Shown here: positions 24,957 through 33,233 of the stretch, piece after piece | How the letters are laid out: the number at the start of each line of letters is the position of its first letter | How positions within the stretch are numbered: position 1 is the first letter of the stretch | NCBI RefSeq assembly: GCF_009865385.1 | Contig: NZ_WWJT01000214.1 | Span: 1 to 43,458, forward strand | DNA length: 43,458 bases | Source of the DNA: Streptomyces sp. SID486 | Lineage (GTDB): Bacteria > Actinomycetota > Actinomycetes > Streptomycetales > Streptomycetaceae | Direction of reading: 5' to 3' | Notes under the pieces: model-generated | The model's input: the letters and a program-made list of their open reading frames with translations, nothing else | Told to the model about the DNA's origin: nothing | Databases searched by the model: none | Program-made: the position numbers and the translations under genes

Positions 24957-25209
24957 TTTTCGGTCGGCGCAGGCCCGACGCCCGTAGCAGTCGCACCACC
25001 TCGCGGCTGCTGACCTCCACCGCCCCCGCGGCCACCGCGTCCGCGTAGCGGTGGGACGGCAGGTCGTAGTGGTCGCGCTCGAAGGCCCGCCTGGGCACGC
25101 CCAACCCGGCCGCGAACGTGTGCAGTTCGTCGTACGAGGCGTCACTGACCAGGTGCGACCACATGCGGCCGTGGCCGGGCCAGGAGGGCGGGTCGATGTA
25201 CAGGGTCAC
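24934..25209 (-). CDS. DUF4031 family protein
   Basis: A 91-residue protein beginning MTLYIDPPSWPGHGRMWSH, the typical start of the DUF4031 family, followed by FAAGLGVPRRAFERDHYDLP. The family has no assigned function. The GTG at 25209 overlaps the upstream stop (GTGA), so it is coupled to the zinc-ribbon gene at 25206. A much longer open frame through to 25845 crosses the neighbouring gene and is not real. Its last codons lie in a tandem repeat, so the C-terminus (KRHRHQPS) may vary between strains. Confidence 0.75.
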   Translation of the reverse strand: MTLYIDPPSWPGHGRMWSHLVSDASYDELHTFAAGLGVPRRAFERDHYDLPSHRYADAVAAGAVEVSSREVVRLLRASGLRRPKRHRHQPS

Positions 25210-25589
25210 GACGAGGCCATCCCGCCGGTGGCCGGTCCCAGCGAGCCCACCGACGCGACCTTCACGCCCGCCTTGTGGCACACCCAGTGCGGGTCGGGGC
25301 CCAGTTCCGGCTCCACGTCCAGCGCGTGCGGGTCGCCGGAGCCGCACACCGGGCACAGCGGCCAGCGGCCGTAGCGGTCCAGCAGGGCGTCCTGCACGTC
25401 CTGGGCGACCAGCCCGGCGACGAAGGCCGCGCCCTGCGGCCACTGCTCGACCCACCAGCGACGCTGGGCGACGGCGTCCTCCACCAGGGAGACGACGTCC
25501 GCCTCGGCGACCTCGCCCGAGACCAGATCCGCGAGTACCAGGGCGCGGGCCGCGTGCAACGCCTGCTCCAGGGGGCTGATGGGGTCCAT
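25206..25589 (-). CDS. Small zinc-ribbon-containing protein of unknown function
   Basis: About 127 residues starting MDPISPLEQALHAARALVLADL. A helical part with WWVEQWPQGAAFVAGLVAQDVQDALLDRYG is followed by CPVCGSGDPH...HWVCHK (CxxC...C and His, a possible zinc site). I do not recognise a named family. The start at 25589 is preferred; 25598 is also in frame. It is divergent from the MurR/RpiR regulator across roughly 50 bases and coupled to the DUF4031 gene downstream. Confidence 0.65.
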   Translation of the reverse strand: MDPISPLEQALHAARALVLADLVSGEVAEADVVSLVEDAVAQRRWWVEQWPQGAAFVAGLVAQDVQDALLDRYGRWPLCPVCGSGDPHALDVEPELGPDPHWVCHKAGVKVASVGSLGPATGGMASS

Positions 25590-25609
25590 GCACCCCATTG
25601 TGCGCACTC

Positions 25610-25641
25610 TTGACCCCGACACCGAACCGAAAATATCTTTC
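25610..25641 (+). promoter_or_regulatory. Promoter and palindromic operator of the MurR/RpiR gene
   Basis: TTGACC (25610-25615) and TATCTT (25634-25639) are 18 bases apart, and GTG at 25646 follows six bases after the -10, so the transcript is probably leaderless. An imperfect palindrome, GAAAATATCTTTC (25629-25641), covers the -10. It is a good candidate site for autoregulation. Confidence 0.6.
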
Positions 25642-25645
25642 AAGG

Positions 25646-26557
25646 GTGACCCAGGACATGAAGGAAAGTTTCGGCAGTCCGGGCGGCTCGCTCGCCGCCA
25701 AGGTGCGCACGCTCGCCCCCTCCATGACCCGGTCCATGCAGCGCGTCGCCGAGGCCGTCGCGAACGACCCGGCCGGCTGCGCCGCCCTCACGGTGACCGG
25801 TCTCGCCGAACTGACCGGCACCAGCGAGGCAACCGTCGTACGCACCGCCCGGCTGCTCGGCTATCCGGGTTACCGCGACCTGCGGCTCGCCCTGGCCGGC
25901 CTCGCCGCCCAGCAGCAGTCCGGCCGGGCCCCCGCGATCACCACCGACATCGCGGTGGACGACCCCATCGCCGACGTCGTCGCCAAGCTGGCCTACGAGG
26001 AGCAGCAGACCCTCGCCGACACGGCCGCCGGACTCGACACCGTGCAGCTGGGCGCGGCCGTCACCGCGCTGACCGGCGCCCGGCGCACCGACGTGTACGG
26101 CATCGGCGCGTCCGGGCTGGTCGCCCAGGACCTCACCCAGAAGCTCCTACGGATAGGGCTCATAGCCCACGCGCACAGCGATCCGCACCTCGCGGTGACC
26201 AACGCGGTGCAGCTCCGCTCGGGCGACGTGGCGATCGCCATCACCCACTCCGGGTCCACGGGAGACGTCATCGAGCCGCTCCGGGTGGCCTTCGAGCACG
26301 GGGCGACCACCGTCGCCATCACCGGCAGACCCGACTCGCCGGTCACCCAGTACGCCGACCTCGTGCTGACCACGTCGACCTCGCGGGAGACGGAGCTGCG
26401 GCCCGCCGCGATGTCCTCCCGGACGAGCCAGCTGCTGGTGGTGGACTGTCTGTTCGTGGGCGTGGCGCAGCAGACGTACGAGACGGCCGCCCCGGCGCTG
26501 GCCGCGTCGTACGAGGCGCTGGCCCACCGGCACCGGAGTGCCGCACGGCAGCGATAG
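25646..26557 (+). CDS. MurR/RpiR family transcriptional regulator (HTH plus SIS domain)
   Basis: A 303-residue regulator. The N-terminal HTH_6 domain holds LAELTGTSEATVVRTARLLGYPGYRDLRLAL (within residues 52-85), and the sugar-isomerase (SIS) domain has DVYGIGASGLVAQDLTQKLLRIG and AIAITHSGSTGDVIEPL (about residues 148-222). With murQ immediately downstream it probably senses MurNAc-6-phosphate or a related amino-sugar phosphate. The GTG at 25646 is preferred because the promoter's -10 lies six bases away; ATG at 25658 is the alternative. Confidence 0.88.
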   Translation: MTQDMKESFGSPGGSLAAKVRTLAPSMTRSMQRVAEAVANDPAGCAALTVTGLAELTGTSEATVVRTARLLGYPGYRDLRLALAGLAAQQQSGRAPAITTDIAVDDPIADVVAKLAYEEQQTLADTAAGLDTVQLGAAVTALTGARRTDVYGIGASGLVAQDLTQKLLRIGLIAHAHSDPHLAVTNAVQLRSGDVAIAITHSGSTGDVIEPLRVAFEHGATTVAITGRPDSPVTQYADLVLTTSTSRETELRPAAMSSRTSQLLVVDCLFVGVAQQTYETAAPALAASYEALAHRHRSAARQR

Positions 26558-26708
26558 CTGCGATGGACCGAAGGAGTGAGTGCCGTGGGTGCTCCCGGAT
26601 GCGGTACGGCCGTCCGTGCCCCGGCGACGTCGCGATCCGGACCCGGCACCGCGCCTTCGGGTAGGTTCACCGCCCCCCGACCGGAACGTCACGGAGAGAG
26701 CCGCCCCA

Positions 26709-27632
26709 ATGACCTCCTCTGACCTGCGCAGCCAGTTGGCTTCCCTGACCACCGAGGCCTTCCGGCCCGAGCTGGCCGACATCGACCGGCTGCCCACCCT
26801 CGACATCGCCCGGCTGATGAACGGCGAGGACGCGGGCGTACCCGGCGCCGTGGCCGCCCAGTTGCCGCGGATCGCCGCCGCCATCGACGCCGTGGCCGCG
26901 CGCATGGCCCGCGGCGGACGGCTCGTCTACGCCGGTGCCGGTACCGCCGGGCGGCTCGGTGTGCTGGACGCCTCCGAGTGCCCGCCCACCTTCAACACCG
27001 ACCCCGAGCAGGTCGTCGGTCTGATCGCGGGCGGCCCCGCGGCCATGGTCACCTCCGTGGAGGGTGCGGAGGACTCCGGGGAGCTGGCCCGCCGGGACCT
27101 CGACGCGCTGAAGCTCACCGCCGACGACAGCGTCGTCGGCGTCTCCGCCTCCGGCCGCACCCCCTACGCCGTGGGCGCCGTGGCACACGCCCGTGCCCTG
27201 GGTGCCCTGACCGTCGGCCTGGCCTGCAACGAGGGCAGCGCGCTGGGCGCCGCCGCCGAGCACGCCATCGAGGTCGTCGTCGGCCCGGAACTGATCGCCG
27301 GTTCCACGCGGTTGAAGGCGGGTACGGCCCAGAAGCTGGTGCTGAACATGCTGTCGACGATCACGATGGTCCGGCTCGGGAAGACGTACGGGAACCTGAT
27401 GGTCGACGTGCGTGCTTCCAACGACAAGCTCCGCGCCCGCTCGCACCGGATCGTCTCCCAGGCCACGGGCGCGGGCGACGCCGAGATCGACAAGGCCCTC
27501 ACGGAGACCGGCGGCGAGGTGAAGCACGCGATCCTGACCCTGCTCGCGGGTGTCGACGGTCCGACGGCCGCCCGGCTCCTGGAGGAGTCCGACGGCCACC
27601 TGCGCACCGCCCTGGCCCGCGCCCCCCGCTGA
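26709..27632 (+). CDS. murQ: N-acetylmuramic acid 6-phosphate etherase
   Basis: A 307-residue SIS-domain enzyme. GRLVYAGAGTAGRLGVLDASE (within residues 71-91), PPTFNTDPEQVVGLIAGG and the C-terminal HAILTLLAGVDGPTAARLLEE are clear MurQ signatures. It splits MurNAc-6-phosphate into GlcNAc-6-phosphate and D-lactate in cell-wall recycling. The ATG at 26709 has GGAGAGAG about eleven bases upstream. It lies 151 bases downstream of the MurR/RpiR regulator in the same direction, and both may belong to one response. Confidence 0.95.
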   Translation: MTSSDLRSQLASLTTEAFRPELADIDRLPTLDIARLMNGEDAGVPGAVAAQLPRIAAAIDAVAARMARGGRLVYAGAGTAGRLGVLDASECPPTFNTDPEQVVGLIAGGPAAMVTSVEGAEDSGELARRDLDALKLTADDSVVGVSASGRTPYAVGAVAHARALGALTVGLACNEGSALGAAAEHAIEVVVGPELIAGSTRLKAGTAQKLVLNMLSTITMVRLGKTYGNLMVDVRASNDKLRARSHRIVSQATGAGDAEIDKALTETGGEVKHAILTLLAGVDGPTAARLLEESDGHLRTALARAPR

Positions 27633-27652
27633 CCGGCACACCGCCCCGCCGC

Positions 27653-27778
27653 CCGGTGCCCTGTACCTCCCGGGCGGCCGGGGGCGTGACGCGGCCGGTG
27701 CCCTGTGCCTCCCGGGCGGCCGGGGGCGTGACGCGGCCGGTGACCCGTGCCTCCTGGTCGGCCGGGGGCGTGACGCGC
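27653..27778. repeat. 42-bp tandem repeat, three copies
   Basis: Copies at 27653, 27695 and 27737 carry CCGGTGCCCTGTGCCTCC and GGCGGCCGGGGGCGTGACG with few changes. The period is a multiple of three, so it reads as a repeated 14-codon unit in several frames, but no gene is evident. Confidence 0.85.
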
Positions 27779-27803
27779 GGGCCTGACCAGTCGTTTCCCC
27801 GGC

Positions 27804-28019
27804 ATGATGACGAAGCTTCTGGCAACCGCCGCCCTGACGGTCTCGGCCGCCGCGCTCGCCGCCCCCGCCCACGCCGACGACCACTGGACCGCCACCGGCA
27901 CCGCCATGTGCGCCGGTGCCATGGCCGCGGGTCCCGTCGTCAAGACGGTGTCCCCGCTGCCGCTGACCGGCGCCGCCCCCGCCTGCGGCAAGGGGAGCCT
28001 GCTGCATCACGGCCGCTGA
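27804..28019 (+). CDS. Small secreted protein
   Basis: A 71-residue protein. Residues 1-24 are a clear signal peptide (MMTKLLATAALTVSAAALA, then APAHA before the cut), leaving about 47 residues with two cysteines that could form a disulfide. I do not recognise the family; it is not a chaplin or rodlin by motif. No strong ribosome site precedes the ATG (27804 or 27807), so the start rests on the signal peptide. Confidence 0.5.
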   Translation: MMTKLLATAALTVSAAALAAPAHADDHWTATGTAMCAGAMAAGPVVKTVSPLPLTGAAPACGKGSLLHHGR

Positions 28020-28160
28020 GCCACCCCGACCACCCCCCACGACCCCCACGACCGCCGCGACCGCCGCGCCGGCCCGGCGACGAGGGCGGTGACGGTCCGG
28101 CTCCACGGGCGATGGCGGCCCGGCTCCGCGGGCGACGACGGCCCGGCGACCAGGGCGGTG

Positions 28161-28246
28161 GCGGTGGACTGCCGGGCGGGCAGGGCACCATGGAGGGGAG
28201 GAGGCGGTGGACTGCCGGGCGGGCAGGGCACCATGGAGGGGAGGAG
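28161..28246. repeat. Perfect 43-bp direct duplication
   Basis: Bases 28161-28203 and 28204-28246 appear identical, including CAGGGCACCATGGAGGGGAG. The second copy ends 14 bases before the ATG of the next gene, so the duplication also doubles a GGAGGGGAGGAGG ribosome-site-like sequence. Perfect identity suggests a recent event. Confidence 0.9.
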
Positions 28247-28259
28247 GCGACCGACCGAT

Positions 28260-28832
28260 ATGAACCACGCCCAGCTCACCGCCCTCGGACGGGCTCTCCG
28301 GCTGCTCGGCGAGCACGGGGAGACCCTGACCGCCGACACGCCGGACGCCCGGCTGCACGAGATCAGGGACGACCTGCGGCGGGCCGTCGACCTGCTGGAC
28401 GACAGCGTCAGCGCCGGGGCGCCCGCCACCCGCTGCCCCGAGCACCCGCAGGGGCCCGTGGACGACAGCGCCCCCGACCTGTGCCTGCTGTGCGAGACCC
28501 GGCGCCGGGCCGCGCGGCGGTCGGAGTTCCAGGGCGGCAGGCCCCGCCCCGGAGAGCCGGTCCCCACCGCGCCCTCCCGGTACGGCGTCCGCGGTGACCG
28601 GCCACAGCCCCAGCAGCGGTGGCTGCCGGAGCTGTGGAACGGCCAGGAGTGGCAGCTGTGCGGCACGCCCCGCCGCGACCGGCACGAGGCGGAGGCGTAT
28701 CTCGCGGCCCAGCGCCGCGGTTCGCGGCCCGCCATGGCGTACCGGCTCGTCCACGAGTTCACCGACTACGAGGTGCTGCGGGTGTGGGGCACGCCGGTAC
28801 GGGTCGACATCGAGCCCATGGGCAACCTCTAG
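28260..28832 (+). CDS. Uncharacterised protein with Cys-rich segment
   Basis: About 190 residues starting MNHAQLTALGRALRLLGEHG. A central CPEHPQGPVDDSAPDLCLLC stretch (three Cys and a His) could bind zinc, and the C-terminal third has RWLPELWNGQEWQLCGTP and MAYRLVHEFTDYEVLRVWG. No family recognised. An in-frame ATG at 28233 lies within the 43-bp duplication and is the less likely start. Purine-rich GGAGGAGG lies about 12 bases before 28260. It converges on the old-yellow-enzyme gene. Confidence 0.6.
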   Translation: MNHAQLTALGRALRLLGEHGETLTADTPDARLHEIRDDLRRAVDLLDDSVSAGAPATRCPEHPQGPVDDSAPDLCLLCETRRRAARRSEFQGGRPRPGEPVPTAPSRYGVRGDRPQPQQRWLPELWNGQEWQLCGTPRRDRHEAEAYLAAQRRGSRPAMAYRLVHEFTDYEVLRVWGTPVRVDIEPMGNL

Positions 28833-28878
28833 GGCCCGCCCGTAAGGGCCCGCATCGAGCCCATGGGCAGCCTTCGGG

Positions 28879-30006
28879 TCAGCTCAGGCTCTTCAGGGCC
28901 GCCGCGTCGTACGGCTTCAGCTCGTCGAAGCGGTCGGAGAGGACCTTGGCCGCCCACTCGGGGTCCTGGAGCAGCGCCCGCCCGATGGCCACCATGTCGA
29001 ACTCGTCGGCCTCCAGACGGTCCAGGAGGTCCTCGATCCCCTTGACCTCGGAGCCCTCGCCCTGGAATGCCTTGACGAAGTCGCCGTCGAGGCCGACGGA
29101 GCCGACGGTGATGACCTGCTTGCCGGTGAGCTTCTTCGTCCAGCCGGCCAGGTTCAGGTCGGAGCCCTCGAACTCGGGGAGCCAGTAGCGGCGGGTGGAG
29201 GCGTGGAAGACGTCGACGCCGGCCGCCGCGAGCGGGGTGAGGAGGGCCTCCAGCTCCTCGGGGGTCTCGGCGAGACGGGCGGTGTAGTCCTGCTGCTTCC
29301 ACTGCGAGTAGCGGAAGATGACGGGGAAGCCGGGGGAGACGGCCGCGCGGACCGCGGCGACGATCTCCGCGGAGAACCGGGTGCGGGCCACCGGGTCGCC
29401 GCCGTAGGCGTCGGTACGGCGGTTGGTGCCCTCCCACAGGAACTGGTCGAGCAGATAGCCGTGGGCGCCGTGGATCTCCACGCCGTCGAAGCCGATGCGC
29501 TCGGCGTCGGCCGCGGCCTGGGCGAACGCGCCGATGACGGCGTCCAGGTCGGCCTGCGTCATGGCCTTGCCGGTCGGCTCGGCGCCCGCGGTGACCAGGC
29601 CGGAGGGACCGACGGCCGGGGCGTCGGCGAAGGGCGGCTCGCCCTGCTTGCGGACCATGCCGATGTGCCACAGCTGCGGCACGATCGTGCCCCCGGCCGC
29701 GTGCACGTCCGCGGCGACCTCCGCCCAGCCCGCCAGCTGCTCCTCACCGTGGAACCGCGGTACGCGGTCACTCTGACCGGCCGACTCGTGACCCACGTAG
29801 GTGCCCTCGGTGACGATCAGGCCGACGCCGGCGGCGGCCCGGCGCGCGTAGTACGAGCGGACGTCCTCGCCGGGGACGCCGCCCGGGGAGAACATGCGGG
29901 TCATCGGCGCCATCACGATCCGGTTCGGGACGGTCAGGCCGTTCAGGGCGATCGGGCGGGAGAGGACGCGGGCCGCCCGGGATGCGGGGGGCGTGGTGAC
30001 GGTCAT
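28879..30006 (-). CDS. Old yellow enzyme family ene-reductase (NADH:flavin oxidoreductase)
   Basis: A 375-residue FMN-dependent TIM barrel. LSRPIALNGLTVPNRIVMAPMTR (within residues 14-36), PQLWHIGMV, FDGVEIHGAHGYLLDQFLW and MVAIGRALLQDPEWAAKV match alkene reductases of the NemA/OPR type. It reduces activated C=C bonds of enones, nitro-compounds or quinones using NAD(P)H. GAGGAG precedes the ATG. A perfect 12-base palindrome lies about 26 bases upstream and probably binds the controlling repressor. Confidence 0.92.
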   Translation of the reverse strand: MTVTTPPASRAARVLSRPIALNGLTVPNRIVMAPMTRMFSPGGVPGEDVRSYYARRAAAGVGLIVTEGTYVGHESAGQSDRVPRFHGEEQLAGWAEVAADVHAAGGTIVPQLWHIGMVRKQGEPPFADAPAVGPSGLVTAGAEPTGKAMTQADLDAVIGAFAQAAADAERIGFDGVEIHGAHGYLLDQFLWEGTNRRTDAYGGDPVARTRFSAEIVAAVRAAVSPGFPVIFRYSQWKQQDYTARLAETPEELEALLTPLAAAGVDVFHASTRRYWLPEFEGSDLNLAGWTKKLTGKQVITVGSVGLDGDFVKAFQGEGSEVKGIEDLLDRLEADEFDMVAIGRALLQDPEWAAKVLSDRFDELKPYDAAALKSLS

Positions 30007-30031
30007 GGGGGCTCCTCGCGGATGACTGGGT

Positions 30032-30043
30032 TACCAGCTGGTA
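30032..30043 (-). promoter_or_regulatory. Palindromic operator TACCAGCTGGTA upstream of the ene-reductase
   Basis: TACCAGCTGGTA is a perfect inverted repeat just upstream of the old-yellow-enzyme gene, in likely promoter DNA. Similar palindromes serve HxlR-, MarR- or TetR-type repressors responding to electrophiles; no such regulator gene is adjacent here. Bases 30044-30226 hold the divergent promoter region with the AT-rich CCTTAAGTAATG. Confidence 0.5.
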
Positions 30044-30226
30044 TTTGCGTGCGCATTGTTGCAACTCCTTAAGTAATGTCGCCGGGCGGGCCCCCCATTC
30101 CCGCTCCGGGGCCCAGGAACGTGTGACGCGGGCCATACGGCGCGCCGGTCGGCAACCGGGTGAATCGGCCCGGCCCCCTGGCCGCGCCGCCGGGAAGTGC
30201 GGGCGACTACCCGTAAATAACACAGC

Positions 30227-31600
30227 GTGACTATTACGCAACACAACGCGAGCGACGGGATGGTCCGGGGCGCCGATGCCGGTGCCGCGGTCGCCCGGTG
30301 GACCGACCGCCTCTGCGGGGGCGGCGACGACGACGCCACGCCGCTGCTGGGCCTCACGGTCGCGGTCGTCGGCCTGGGCTACGTGGGCCTGCCCACGGCT
30401 CTCGGCCTGCTGGACGCCGGTGCCACCGTCCTCGGCGTGGACATCAGCGAGCAGCGGCTGACGGACATCCGCAACGGCGACGTGGATCTGCTCCCGGCCC
30501 AGCACGCCGCGCTGGCCTGCACCGAGAGCACCGGTGCCTTCCTGCTGACCAGTGACGTCGACACCCTGCCCGGCGCCGACGCGGTGATCATCTGCGTGCC
30601 GACGCCGGTCACGGAGGACCACCGGCCCGACCTGCGCGCCCTGCGGGCCGCCTGCGCCACGGTGGTCGAGCGGGCCGTGCCGGGCCAGCTCATCGTGCTG
30701 ACCTCCACCAGCCACGTCGGCACGACCCGGGAACTGCTGCTGGCCCCGCTCGCCGAACGCGGCCTGACGGCCGAGCGGGACGTCCTCGTCGCCTTCGCCC
30801 CCGAACGCATCGACCCGGGCAACGAGCACCACACCCCGGAGAACACCCCGCGGATCGTCGGCGGTGCCGGCCCCGCCGCCACGCGGGCCGCCGCCTTCCT
30901 GCTGCGCGCCACCGCCTCGCGCATCCACGAGGTGAGCGACCCGGAGACGGCCGAGATGGCCAAGCTCTGGGAAAACATCTTCCGGGCGGTGAACATCGCC
31001 CTCGCCAACGAACTGTCCGAGGCGTGCGCCCACCTCGGCGTGGCCCCGGTCCAGGTGATCGAGGCCGCCGCCACCAAGCCGTACGGCTTCATGCCCTTCT
31101 ACCCGGGCCCCGGGGCGGGCGGCCACTGCATCCCCTGCGACCCCTACTACCTGCTCCACCAGCTGCCGCCCGACGGGCCGGCCGCACCGGTGCTGAGCAG
31201 CGCCATGACCGCCCTGCGCGAGCGGCCCGCGCAGATTGCCGGGCGGGCCGAGGAGCTGCTGCGCGCCGACGGCACCGGTCTGCCCGGCGCCCGCGTCCTG
31301 GTCCTCGGGGCGGCCTACAAGCCGGGCGTGTCCGACATGCGGGAGAGCCCGGCGCTGCGGCTGCTCGGTCTGCTCGCGGACGGGGGCGCCGAGGCGCACT
31401 ACACCGACAGCCACGTGCCCCTGCTCACCGTGGACGGCCGCGAACTGACGTCCGTGCCCGAACCGCACGAGGAGCACTGGGACCTGGTGATCGTGCACAC
31501 CGTGCACCCCGGCGACGACCTGGGCTGGCTGGCGGCGGTGCCGCGGGTGCTGGACACCCGGCACCGCATCCGTTCCGCCCCCTGTGCCCCTCTCCGGTGA
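30227..31600 (+). CDS. Nucleotide-sugar 6-dehydrogenase (UDP-GlcNAc/ManNAc dehydrogenase type)
   Basis: A 457-residue UDP-glucose/GDP-mannose dehydrogenase-family protein. NAD site VVGLGYVGLPTALGLLDAGA begins near residue 46; VAFAPERIDPGN is typical of the WbpA/WecC branch; the catalytic cysteine is in GAGGHCIPCDPYY near residue 300. It oxidises C6 of a UDP-sugar, probably a UDP-N-acetylhexosamine, to a uronic acid. GTG start with TAAATA seven bases upstream suggests a leaderless message. Its stop overlaps the start of the synthase (GTGA). Confidence 0.85.
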   Translation: MTITQHNASDGMVRGADAGAAVARWTDRLCGGGDDDATPLLGLTVAVVGLGYVGLPTALGLLDAGATVLGVDISEQRLTDIRNGDVDLLPAQHAALACTESTGAFLLTSDVDTLPGADAVIICVPTPVTEDHRPDLRALRAACATVVERAVPGQLIVLTSTSHVGTTRELLLAPLAERGLTAERDVLVAFAPERIDPGNEHHTPENTPRIVGGAGPAATRAAAFLLRATASRIHEVSDPETAEMAKLWENIFRAVNIALANELSEACAHLGVAPVQVIEAAATKPYGFMPFYPGPGAGGHCIPCDPYYLLHQLPPDGPAAPVLSSAMTALRERPAQIAGRAEELLRADGTGLPGARVLVLGAAYKPGVSDMRESPALRLLGLLADGGAEAHYTDSHVPLLTVDGRELTSVPEPHEEHWDLVIVHTVHPGDDLGWLAAVPRVLDTRHRIRSAPCAPLR

Positions 31601-33075
31601 GCGCCGCCCTCGACACCCCGCCGGCGGCCCCCGCCGCGGCCGGTTCCGCCGTCCGCCGTCGGCTGCGGGCCCGGCTGGGCGGAACGCTGGAGACGATGGA
31701 GCCGCGTGAACGGGCCGCCCTCGTACGGCTCGTCGGGCTGATCGCGCTGCTGCCGGTGCTGCTGCTGATCGCCCGGCGCACGGTCCGGCTGCCGTACGAG
31801 TCGAGCCTGGTCACCTGGTACGGCCTGGCCGTGCTCACCGGCACCGCCGGCCTGCTCTACCTCGCCTACACCCAGTACGACGACCCGGCCGTACGCACGC
31901 TGCGGCGCCGGGCCCGCGGCCACGAGGCGTTCCCCGCCCTGCCGGAGCGGCCGAAGGTCAGCTTCCTGCTCGCGGTCAAGGACGAGGTCGGCAACGTCGA
32001 GGCGTGCGTCCGCTCGATGGCCGCCTCGGACTACCCCGACCTGCAGATCATCGTGGTCGACGACGGCTCCCGGGACGGCACCGGCGCGGTCCTCGACGGC
32101 CTCGCGGACGAACTCGGCGTCACCGTCGTCCGGCTGGACCGCAACATCGGCAAGAAGGCGGCCCTGGTCCGGGCCTGCGCGCTGGCCGACGGCGACGTCC
32201 TGGTGTTCACCGACTCCGACTGCGTCCTCGCCCCGGACGCGATCCGCCGTTGCGTACAGGCCATGGTCCGCCACCCGGAGCTGGGGGCGGTCAGCGGGCA
32301 CTGCCGGGCCCTCAACCCGCACGCCAGCCCCCTGACCCGGATCCAGGACGTCTGGTACGAGGGCCAGTTCCGCATCTCGAAGGCGGCCGAGGCGGCGTTC
32401 GGCGCGGTCAGCTGCGTCTCCGGGCCGCTCGCCGCGTTCCGGCGCGAGGCCATCTACAACTACCTGCCCGCCTGGGCGGAGGACCGGTTCGCCGGTGCCC
32501 CGTTCCGCTTCGCCACCGACCGGCAGCTGACCGGGTACGTGCTGGGCCAGGCGTGGCGCGGGCGTGCGCTCAAGCGGCGGCACGCCGACTCGCCCTTCGT
32601 CGGCGGGCAGGACCACCCCGAGCGGCGCTGGCTGGTGGGGTACACCAGGTCCGCCCGCGTGTGGACGATCGTGCCCGCGCACTGGCGCCCCTTCCTGCAC
32701 CAGCAGGTCCGCTGGAAGAAGAGCTTCATCCGCAACCTCTTCTTCACCGGCGGCTTCATGTGGCGCCGGGGCCCGGTCCCGGCCCTCCTCTACTACGGGC
32801 ACGCCCTGTGGGTGCTGGCCGCCCCCGCCCTGGTCTTCCTGCACCTGGTGTGGGCGCCGCTGAACCTGGCGGCCGAACTCACCGCGCTCTACGTGGCCGG
32901 GATGCTGCTCAAGGGCAGCATCTGGGGGCTGGCCTTCCGGATCGACAACCCGGGCGACCGGCGCTGGCGCTACCGGCCCCTGATGAGCCTGCTGTCCTGC
33001 TGTGTCCTGGCTTGGCTGCTGCCCTACGCCGCCTTCACCCTCCGCCGCGGAATCTGGACGAGGACCGCCGCATGA
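31597..33075 (+). CDS. Processive family-2 glycosyltransferase (polysaccharide synthase)
   Basis: A 492-residue membrane glycosyltransferase. Two hydrophobic segments near residues 45-60 and 72-90 precede the GT2 domain, with VVDDGSRDG (near 153), TDSDC (near 206), a TDRQLT acceptor-site motif (near 306) and QQVRW (near 369). This D, DxD, D, QxxRW set marks processive synthases such as hyaluronan, chitin and poly-GlcNAc synthases. Three or four further membrane segments close the protein. It probably uses the product of the upstream dehydrogenase together with a second UDP-sugar. Translationally coupled on both sides. Confidence 0.88.
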   Translation: MSAALDTPPAAPAAAGSAVRRRLRARLGGTLETMEPRERAALVRLVGLIALLPVLLLIARRTVRLPYESSLVTWYGLAVLTGTAGLLYLAYTQYDDPAVRTLRRRARGHEAFPALPERPKVSFLLAVKDEVGNVEACVRSMAASDYPDLQIIVVDDGSRDGTGAVLDGLADELGVTVVRLDRNIGKKAALVRACALADGDVLVFTDSDCVLAPDAIRRCVQAMVRHPELGAVSGHCRALNPHASPLTRIQDVWYEGQFRISKAAEAAFGAVSCVSGPLAAFRREAIYNYLPAWAEDRFAGAPFRFATDRQLTGYVLGQAWRGRALKRRHADSPFVGGQDHPERRWLVGYTRSARVWTIVPAHWRPFLHQQVRWKKSFIRNLFFTGGFMWRRGPVPALLYYGHALWVLAAPALVFLHLVWAPLNLAAELTALYVAGMLLKGSIWGLAFRIDNPGDRRWRYRPLMSLLSCCVLAWLLPYAAFTLRRGIWTRTAA

Positions 33076-33233
33076 CCACCACGACCACCGCCTCACCCAC
33101 GCCACCGGCATCCCGGCCCGGCCGGGTCAGAAAGGGCGTCGGCCACCTGTTCCGGCTGACCGTAGCCGTACTCTCCGCCGTCGCCGTGCTCGCCCTCTAC
33201 TACGTCGTCCTCACCCGCGGAGGTTCCCTGTGA
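33072..33233 (+). CDS. Small single-pass membrane protein in the exopolysaccharide operon
   Basis: A 53-residue protein: a Thr/Pro-rich N-terminus, a basic stretch (RPGRVRKGVGHLFR) and one membrane segment (LTVAVLSAVAVLALYYVVL). Its ATG overlaps the synthase stop (ATGA), and its stop overlaps the deacetylase GTG (GTGA), so it is locked into the operon. By size and place it may be an accessory subunit of the synthase, like the small partners of other exopolysaccharide synthases; no family recognised. Confidence 0.7.
   Translation: MTTTTTASPTPPASRPGRVRKGVGHLFRLTVAVLSAVAVLALYYVVLTRGGSL

Noticed and set aside
24934..25845. 303-codon minus-strand frame including DUF4031
   Set aside because: Only the last 91 codons look like a protein family; the upstream part is antisense or shifted relative to two real genes.
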